Shown one piece after another: positions 56,210-64,000 of a DNA stretch of 64,000 nt; positions within the stretch are counted from its first letter, which is position 1, and every line of letters starts with the position of its first letter. The stretch lies in assembly GCA_037176725.1 (NCBI GenBank), contig JAZBRS010000026.1:104143501-104207500 (forward strand), given 5' to 3'. The notes under the pieces were generated by a model. That model made no database searches and was not told the origin of the DNA. It worked only from the letters and a program-made list of their open reading frames with translations. The position numbers were made by a program, and so were the translations under genes. This DNA comes from Posidonia oceanica. Taxonomy: Eukaryota > Streptophyta > Magnoliopsida > Alismatales > Posidoniaceae.

Positions 56210-58401
56210 AGTTCCATTGAACTCGACTGAGGGCAGTGGTTAATTCAATTAAAACATGTAAATAAGACTTTTTTCCATTCCGTACTCTGTTTTCCTTTAT
56301 TGTTCTTTATTTATCTCTAATGTTAAGTTAGACTATAAGTAATAAAAATAATTAATAAAAATGATTTATGAGTGTGGACAATACCCAACAACATAGAGCA
56401 TTAAGCAAAGTTGCCAAAATATTATCTAAGGTTTCCTAAGCAGAGACCATGACACCTAGGGAAGGTCCAACCACTGGTTGTAACAACCTAAAGACATCTT
56501 TAGATCCATGGGAGTTACATACAGTACACCCTTAATTAGCATGCCAAACTTTAGAAGGAACCAAAGACTGAAACCTAGCCAAGGAAAGAAAGTTGTGTCT
56601 CAAACAGAAAAGGAACTGAACAACTAGGGTAACCTCAACCTTGTCCTGTTTGCACATACACTTGCACGGGGAGGTAAGAGAAAGGCAAGCTCGGAGCAGA
56701 GGCTAATTGTACGAGCCGTTCGCCAAATAAAGCGCCCAGAAAAGAAGGCAGCAAAGAAGCTATCCAAATAAGAGAGGAAAGAAGACCCCAAAGAAGCTGT
56801 CCAAGTGAGAAAAAGTAATAAAAAGACTGTCCAAAAGACAATAAAAGAGGTCAGCAAAGAGTTATCCAAAGAGTGAAAAGAAGACAGTAAAGAAAGCTAT
56901 CCATAAAAACCAAGAAAAGAATCCTAGAAAATTAAAAGGCACAAAACAGGCAAGCGGAACTCAAACTTGAGCCAAAGTCGAGAGCTTACTGTACTTCAAG
57001 CCTCCTCCACCTATCTCACTCACAGACAAGGGGCAGGAAATCCTAGAAGTCCAGGGACTGATCAAATAAAGGAAACAACAATCAAACTAAGGCTAGTATA
57101 AGGTCCTAAGTTCTCAAAAGACAAGGCATGTTAGAAGGGAAAGTTCTCTCACCCTAGATAATATAAGACAATACTGCAAAAAAACTGTAAGTAGACGGTT
57201 GTGACTGCACTCATCAATCCAAAAAAAGAAAAAATCACAAAATTCAAAAAAATTAGAAAATAAAAAATACCAAAAAAAAATCATAAAATTCACAAAATTA
57301 GAAAATCCAAGAAAAGCAACAAAAAAGAAGCACCATCCACCCTACATACAAGTGAAAACTTAGTAAGTAGGAAAACTAGAATTAGTCTGGCTGGTGATGC
57401 AACAATCATTCATCTCGGATTTGGAGATAGCGTCCTACTCAAGCGTGTCTCACGGCTTGGGTGCGTTTTCTCAACAAAGACATTGCTTCTGCAACAATCT
57501 TTAGAGCATCTACGGATGACTCACAATCGACGTCTACTGGGCTCCGATTTTCCATCTCTCCGCTGAAGCCAAGACTAATTCCCTCCACCTAGTTCTCAAG
57601 TAGTGTTGATTGAGGGATTACTTTACCTCATACACAAGTATAACTTAGTCAATCTTCCTAGGGACTGAGAAAGGTTCACCTGTGATTAGTAACGTCTTTT
57701 GTTAAGTGTGCAGGTACAAAGCTTACAACCTAAAGAATGAGCTCACACCTAAGGGGCTCATATAGTGTGCAAAGGCACACCCACTTTGACTAAAAGGCAA
57801 ACCCCAGTTTGGCAAAGGAAGGGTTCACTCCCTCATCCGGTTCTTTAATCATAGAACTCCTTTATTTGCCAAATCGAGCTGTGGGATGACAATCCTTTCC
57901 TAAGAGTACCAGTCACACTCGAGGACGGAAAACACTTGACCACAACAAATTGCATTCATTCATTTTGCATATGTCCATATGGTTTCGGAACAACCGTACC
58001 CTGCCGACCTAACCTAGCATATGGACCATTCATTGCATCGTATATTGCATTTGCATTTGTTTGCTTGAATCATGCATCCATGTATTTTTTCATATCATTG
58101 GAAGTGGAGCACGGACGGAGCCAAATGACCTTCAAGAGTGTTAGAAACCCTTAGGACACGTGATTCTCCTAGAGCCAACCTTGTTCCTACCAATCCTTCG
58201 ATCAATTCCAATCCGAGTAAAATCTCAAACAAGATGCCACAAGAGCACTCCTTTTCGATCGTGTAAGGGTCACGCCCCACGATCTCCTCCTTAGCTTCTG
58301 CCCCATTGAAGTATATCTCTACATGGTTGATAGGTCTCGACATCGGCTGCGACACACAGCACCGACTTGACCCCTCCATGCCTGAGTCTTCAATATGACG
58401 G
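56210..58401 (+). other. Non-coding 3' interior of element D
   Basis: A-rich DNA with runs of AAAAATTAGAAAAT (57230-57310), tandem-like CCAAAAGA / GTCCAAG words (56750-56880) and no open frame with recognisable content. It takes the place of pol in autonomous elements, but I see no pol remains. Confidence 0.6.
58397..58401. repeat. Target-site duplication of E, left copy
   Basis: GACGG directly before TGTTGACACC; the right copy at 63033-63037 is GATGG, one transition different. Confidence 0.7.
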
Positions 58402-61099
58402 TGTTGACACCCCATTTTTTCGATTTTTTTTGGGCTTTCTCTCTATCTATGGCTTCACAACCCTAAACCCTGATCCACTCCAAAACCTAAACCCTGAACC
58501 CATTTCAAAACCCCAAATCCCATTCAAAACCCTAAACCTAAACCCCCCAAAACCCCAAAACCCCAAAAACCTAAACCCTAAACCCAAACCCTAATCTAGA
58601 AAACCACATCAAAACCTAATTAAAAAACCTGGAAAAACTTAATCAAAAAACCAAGAAAAACCTAATTAAAAAACCTAAGTAGCAAACCTAAAAAAAAAAT
58701 CAAAACAAAAAAACCTAGAAAATACTTAACTAAAAAAACCAAGCAAAACCATCCTTCAACAACAATTAAAAACCTTAAAATCCTAATCAAAACAAAATCT
58801 TAAAAATCAATCAAAACAAAACTCAAAAAACCACTAGTCTTCTTCCTTCTCCTCCTTTCTTCTCTAATTATCCTTTTTTCCTTCTTCTCTCTCCTCTTTA
58901 TCCTCTCTCTCTTTCCTCCTTTCTTACCTTCTTTCTTTCTTTCTTTCCTTTCTTTTCCTTCCTATTCCTACAGCCTGGCCCACTCCCTCATTTTCCCTTT
59001 TTTCTTCTTTCTCCTCCTCCTCACGATCCAGCCCACACCTCCTCCTCTCCGTCTTTCCTTCTTTCTTTTTTTTCATTTCCTTCTCCCTCCTTTCTCCTCC
59101 TTTTCTCCCACAGCCAGCTGCCATCCTCCCTCCATTTCAAACCTCACCTGACACCTTCCGTCATCCTTGGCCAACCACACCTCACAGCCATCCCTTCCAT
59201 ATCCACTCCATCTCCATCACCTCCTCTGTGCCAGCTAGCCAAGATTGGGACCAAAGACCAACGGCCATCACACACACACTAGGAGACTAGAGGAAAAAAG
59301 GAGGAGAGGAGAGTTTGCACTTCACCACAACCCAGACCTTCTCCAACATCCACAGCCAACCTTCACAGCCTTCACACACCACAGCCTTCACACACCCAGC
59401 ACAACCCAGACCTTCTCCAACTCCCACAGCTAACACCACAACCTTCACACACCCAAACGCAGCCAACCCTCTGAAGAAAAAAACCTCCTTTGCCAACAGA
59501 CCAACTCCTTCACCTCTTCCTCACCACAAAAAACACATCCACACAAACCTCAACCTCCTCCCCTTCACAACAACAAAAACCACAGCCACAGCAACAGCAA
59601 CACCCACACACACACAGCCAGCAGACCAACAAAAAGAAGGTGGAAGGAAGAGAGACACCACAAAAAACACCACAGCAGACCTCAAACTCCTCCCCTTCAC
59701 AACAAAAACCAAACACAGACCACAGCAAACACCATCACAGATCTCCACCCTCTACTAAAGACAAACCACAGCACCACAGCACCCACACTCCATCGGACCC
59801 TCTCCAACACTCCAGCACTCCCTCACCACCTCCAGAAGCCAGTAGAGAGAGAGGGCAACCCGGTGAGTGCCATAGGAGAGAGAGGAGAGAGAAATTATCT
59901 CCTGAGCACCCACTCCGGCCACCTGCGCGTGGAAGGGAGGAGAGGACCGGCCGTCGCTTCCCAAGCCTCCTCCGTGCCTCCATGGTCTCGCCCGGACTCC
60001 AACTGTGCGCTTTCCGGCCACTCCGAAGCCTCCTCTGCTCCCTCCAACGCCCACAGAAGCCATCCGAGGTCATTCGGCTACTCTGGCGTGCGAAACAGGT
60101 AAACAACCCTTCCCCTAGATCCGCCTCGCTCCCCTCTAGATCTCCATTTTTTTTTTTCGCGTTTCGTGCTCCGTGGCACGGCCAGCACCTCACCGGAGTT
60201 TGCCGTCTTCCCCGATGCTGTCGCCGGTGCAACACGCACAGCAGCACGCCACACCGCCCGTCGCTCTGCCGAGCCCCGCCGAGCCCGGCCACACCTCCAC
60301 CAAACCCCCCGCAGGCCAGCTCGAGCTCTGCTGGCTCCTCCTCTGCCTCCCTCTCCGTGCACAGCATCTTCTCCGGCGGGCTGCGCGCATGTCACTGTAG
60401 CGGCTACAGTAAGCCCCTTATTTTAATGCCATACGTTTTTCTTTTGTTTTATTTTTCTGTTAACTTAGAAATTTTACCATCATATTGCATTACTTCCCTA
60501 CAGTTTTATTTATTTGCTTTCGGGTCCAGCCACAGTTTAAGTTTGATTTAAATCTGAATAAAAACTATATTGCATTGCATGAAATCTCTGTAGTTTCTTT
60601 TATTTACATGTTAGTCCGGCTGTAGTTTAAAAAGCTTCTGATATCATTTACTTGCAGCCTAGCTATTTATTTTTATTGCATCCTAGTCCCTCTGCAATTC
60701 AAAGCTTTTTGTTTTCTTTAGTTTTAGCCCAGTTTTTTCTTTTATTTGCATGCTAGTCCTGCTGTAGTTTAAAATACTTTTCTGTCTCTTAGTTTTTAGT
60801 CCAGCTATTTATTTATTTTGCATCTAGGTCCTGTGGTTGTTAAATGTTATTTAAATGCATGTTTTTACCATATTGCATTGCACTTTTATCCTGTTTTATT
60901 TTATTATTGCTTTCCAGTCCTCTGCATGTTAGGAAAATCATTTAATCTCATACTTTGCCATATTAAATTGCATTTTAGCCCCTACATGTTTTTAATTTGC
61001 ATTTTAGTCCTCTACATGCATCCACAACATTCATTTAAATTGCATTTTTTCCATATTGCATTACATTTCAGACCCTGCATTTTATTGCATTTGCATATC

Positions 61100-61230
61100 G
61101 GTCCCTAACTTTTCAAAATCATTGCATATAGGTCCCTAACTTTTCGAAAATCATTGCATATAGTCCCTAACTTTTCAAAATCATTGCATTTAGGCCCCTG
61201 GCTTTTCAAAATAATTGCATCTAGGTCCCT
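61100..61230 (+). repeat. About 32-bp tandem repeat in E
   Basis: Four units of GGTCCCTAACTTTTCAAAA followed by TCATTGCATATA, with slight variation. It lies in the T-rich zone, which has many TTGCATTTTAG words in all LTRs here. Confidence 0.8.
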
Positions 61231-61541
61231 AGGTTTGCATTTTCATCACATTTTAGGTCCTTTTCTTGCATTTTTACATGCATTGCACCCATACACCATA
61301 TTAGCACACTTTTGAGCACCTTTAGCTCCCATGCATGTGGGAGGCCCAGTTCTGCACACCCCTAGGACCTTTTTGCACTTAGATCCCTTCTTTTCCTTGG
61401 CCCTTGAGCCTTCTACCTTGAAGCCTAGATAACTCCCGATCGGACCATCGGATCTTCGCAACCAAGCTACCCGGCTCATCTTGGCGAAGCGGACTTTCAC
61501 GCTGACCAAGGTTATCTCAGATAGGCCCTCAGATCTCCAAG

Positions 61542-61867
61542 GTAAGTCCATCTAAATCATTGCATATCATTTCTTGCATGTCACTTGCATCGCATGCATT
61601 GTTTTTCGCACCTCATTTTCCACGCATGTAGATTAGGGCCTCCCCTCTTGCCTATCTACTCTACTTCTTCTTTTCGTGTCTTCTTAGTGTTTTTGGGTTG
61701 AGTTTTCCCTCGGATTCACTACTGATTGCACCCTTCTTCCCCCTTTTTCATGATCTGATTGCATCGCGAGCTTTGGGCAGCGTGCAAGACACATCGTGGG
61801 ATGATTTAGTGAGAAACAGTCGTAGGATAGCGATGATCCCTCCGTTTGCTTTCTTTCCCCTTTGCAG
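61542..61867 (+). other. Candidate LTR leader intron in E
   Basis: ATCTCCAAG/GTAAGTCC donor and TCTTTCCCCTTTGCAG/GTCT acceptor, 326 nt. Both are close to plant consensus, the best of the LTR copies. Homologous to 11625-11951 of A. Confidence 0.55.
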
Positions 61868-61989
61868 GTCTTCACACTTGCATTGTGAGGTTCATGTCTG
61901 ATGTTTGTTTCACACTCACATCGCTTGTCTCTCCTTTGCATCCGGGCTGGCAGCCCTAACTGCCCAGTTGACGCCCGTCATGTCGTCTA

Positions 61990-62400
61990 ATCTTCCCCTT
62001 TACTTGTCATACCCCTGCATTGCGTGGCTTTTCCGATGTTTTGCTTTTACATTTGCATCGCTTGTTTTCCGCTCGGATTTGTCTTCCCCTTTACTTGTCA
62101 TACCCTTGCATTGCATGGCTTTTCCGATGTTTTGCTTTTACGTTTGCATCGCTTGTTTTCCGCTCAGATTGTCTTCCCCTTTGCTTGTCATACCCCTGCA
62201 TGGCGTGGCTTTTATCGTTGTTTTGCTTTCTTGCTTGCATCGCTTGTTTACCGACTTGTTTTGTTTTCCCTTTGCATGTTTTTGCATCTGCATTGTGTGG
62301 CTTTTCTTGATGTTTGTTTTCGCGCTTGCATCACTTGTTTTCCGCCCAGATTTGCTTTCTCCATTGCTTGTCGTACCCCTGCATTGTGTGGTTTTACCTG
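61990..62400 (+). repeat. Roughly 95-bp tandem repeat in E
   Basis: About four units with CTTGTCATACCC.TGCATTG, GTGGCTTTTCCGATGTTTTG and GCATCGCTTGTTTTCCGC. Takes the place of the 60-bp array in A and B. Confidence 0.8.
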
Positions 62401-63032
62401 TGCTTTGTTTTATCGCCTGCATTTGCATTAGGGCAGTGATGCTTACTACCTGGAGTTCTCACGAACTAGGGTTCGCCCGGTTCGGAACACAGACAGCGCT
62501 GTTGAGCACATAGATTGCACGTTTACTCTCCCCCATGCATCACAGGATTCAGAACACTTAGAGCATGGCACTTAGGCATTTAAGCACACATTTTAGCAAG
62601 GCACAGCATTCCTCGTCCCTTGGACGTGTGGCTAAGCAATCATGGCTGAAATCCTACAAATGCGAGCGAGAATAGCCAAGAAAGACCGCTCCTCGGGCGT
62701 GTCAGGGGTGCCTAACACCTTCCCTACACGAAACAGGAGTCCTAACCCTTTCTCTAGACCCGCAATGACCGTTTTGCCCTCGTCCTTGGCACGAGTCACA
62801 TCATTTGCATCCTATTTCATTTGCATTGCATCTTTTGCTTGGTTTTGCCTGTTTATTCCGCATTTCTCCAGTTTTCCTTGTCTCCCGACTTAATAGACAT
62901 GGTGGCGACTCCATTTTGTTTTCTCTTTTGTTTTCCGGCTTCGCAGCCGTATCCGTGATGCTCCTCTTCTCCTTTCTTCGGGCCACGCCGTGTGTGTCCG
63001 GGGATGCCGCCGGGGGGATTGGGGCCTCCACA

Positions 63033-63225
63033 GATGGCAATTAATTGAACCACTCGGCCATTCGGCAATCTCCTGACACCAAGTCAGTTCACCCCTTCTT
63101 CTTTTTTATTTATTTTTCTTCATCCCTAGTGGCGGATTGTTTGAGATGTAGCTCTCCTTTTCAGGAAATGCTCAATGGGACATTTGTTCTTACCTTAGAC
63201 CCGATCTTGTTCCAAGATCAACTCC
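63033..63225 (+). other. End of the D internal region
   Basis: Resumes after the right target duplication of E (GATGG) and runs to the PPT of D. No coding content. Confidence 0.65.
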
Positions 63226-63238
63226 AAGGAGGGACATC
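63226..63238 (+). promoter_or_regulatory. Polypurine tract of element D
   Basis: AAGGAGGGACATC directly before TGTAGATATCCC, similar to the tract of A and B. Confidence 0.82.
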
Positions 63239-64000
63239 TGTAGATATCCCATTTTCGCATTTCCCAGAGTTCATAGAGGTTAGGAGCTTCTGAGGCACCC
63301 AGATCACACAACTAAGGCTTAATAACATATTTTTCTGGAGTTTTCATGATTTGCTTAAAAACAATGCTTGATTTCACTTGACTCAAGGTAGTTAGCTGTA
63401 GCAGAGCTAACGCACTCAGACTCGTGGCAAGTCTGAGTACCTTGAGCACACTTTATCCCACTTAAATCCATGGTAGATTTGAGTTAAAGAAGATGTTTTT
63501 AAGATTTCTTGAGATCTCTAAAGTTTTCGGGCTTTTATCATGTTTCTCTGGATCAAACTTAAAAGACAGTGTTAAAAATACAAAAGACTTAACTAGTTGC
63601 CTCCCAGGGTGGCAACACAGCCAAGCGCCTTTTAGAGGGGTGACTGGACTGTGTAGGCGCCTTTGTGACAGGCGACTAGCACCATTTCTCTCTCTCCAGC
63701 TTAATATCAATATCCTGGGCATTAATGTAATATACAGGAATATTATAAGCTATTATAACATTTTTCCGTAAATTATTGATATTCATGTGATATATGGTAT
63801 AACACATATATCATAAATAAAATAATCAAAGAACAATCTAGAAAATCCTAGGTGGCTTCAAAACAAATATCTTGATTTTTAACACGTTTTAATGTGCTAA
63901 TCAAATCCCTAAAAATCAGAAACCAATCCCTTAGAATCTCCTAAAAATCAGAAACAAATATTTTAGTTGCTGGAATAGTGCTACTGCTAGGCGCCACTAT
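63239..64000 (+). repeat. 3' LTR of element D, cut by the window end
   Basis: First 762 bases of the LTR, closely matching 50659-51435, with scattered substitutions and a 15-base deletion. Confidence 0.9.

Larger units (their letters stand above)
58402..63032 (+). repeat. Solo LTR E (4631 bp), Tat/Ogre type
   Basis: Starts TGTTGACACCCCATTTTTTC and ends GGGGCCTCCACA, flanked by GACGG/GATGG. Same zones as the LTRs of A and B: C/A-rich start with CCCTAAA words, C/T-rich part, GC-rich part (59850-60410), T-rich TTGCAT part, exon-like segment to CTCCAAG/GTAAGT, tandem repeat, conserved block (62430-62530 and 62671-62799), and PBS-like TGGCGACTCC (62903-62912). No internal region on either side, so it is the product of LTR-LTR recombination. 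Confidence 0.87.
50659..64000 (+). mobile_element. Element D: gag-only LTR retrotransposon
   Basis: 5' LTR 50659-52245, PBS 52250, leader, gag 53614-56209, about 2.2 kb of non-coding DNA, inserted solo LTR E, short tail, PPT 63226 and 3' LTR from 63239 to beyond the window. No protease, RT or integrase between the LTRs, so D probably depends on another element. It lies in the gag of C. The gag is distantly similar to that of B. Confidence 0.88.

Noticed and set aside
58440..58620. Telomere-like CCCTAAA words
   Set aside because: Irregular, degenerate and confined to the start of LTR E; similar words occur at the start of other LTRs here, so not an interstitial telomere.
58923..58950. Short (CTTT)n/(GAAA)n runs (also 8670-8705, 22866-22905, 45590-45625)
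   Set aside because: Ordinary microsatellites at homologous LTR positions; noted but not informative.
59490..60551. 353-codon frame in solo LTR E
   Set aside because: Ser/Pro/Thr/Gln-rich low-complexity text in the C/A-rich and GC-rich zones; not conserved as protein in the LTRs of A or B.
1..64000. Search for tRNA, rRNA and host protein genes
   Set aside because: None seen; the only tRNA-like matches are the PBS sequences and their LTR-internal copies.

Overview
The window is plant (angiosperm) repeat DNA with no host gene that I can recognise. Essentially all of it is made of very large Ty3/gypsy LTR retrotransposons of the Tat/Ogre type. The evidence is: primer-binding sites matching plant tRNA-Arg, a second RNase H domain between reverse transcriptase and integrase, LTRs of 4.6 to 6.1 kb, and U-rich, gene-like leader sequence. 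I cannot name the species.

Layout. Element A (+) enters from the left: end of pol (2-2119), a DUF7745-like extra ORF (3594-4795), a hairpin-rich tandem array (about 5090-6490), a polypurine tract, and a 6.1 kb 3' LTR (7044-13178). From 13179 to 17146 lie old LTR pieces (H and G on +, F on -) and a decayed gag of F. Element C (+) starts at 17147. Its 5' LTR is split by element B (-), which occupies 18321-47152 and is complete: two LTRs of 6106 and 6077 bp, a perfect 5-bp target duplication GGCTG, a tRNA-Arg PBS, gag-protease-RT-RNaseH-integrase, an intact DUF7745-like ORF, a 3 kb hairpin array and a PPT. It is 28.8 kb long, one of the larger LTR retrotransposons. C resumes at 47153 with the rest of its LTR, its PBS (48651) and a broken gag, which is cut at 50659 by element D (+). 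D is a gag-only, probably non-autonomous element with a different tRNA-Arg PBS; its 3' LTR starts at 63239 and runs off the window. D carries solo LTR E (58402-63032) between near-identical 5-bp duplications. The nesting order is therefore F, then C, then B and D, then E in D.

How the parts work together. In A and B one long gag-pol frame is followed, after a 1.5 kb non-coding spacer, by the DUF7745-like ORF in the same sense, and then by a non-coding 3' region before the PPT. That 3' region is the most unusual sequence here: several unrelated tandem-repeat families in which nearly every unit contains a short perfect stem, and the two arms of a stem change together between units (GATAG/CTATC, GACAG/CTGTC, GGTAG/CTACC). 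The LTRs look like plant gene leaders, with conserved candidate splice sites, a shared block near the LTR 3' end, and an internal copy of the first 10-11 bases of the PBS. Almost all premature stops are TAG at expected Gln codons, as expected from deamination of methylated CAG (CHG) sites.
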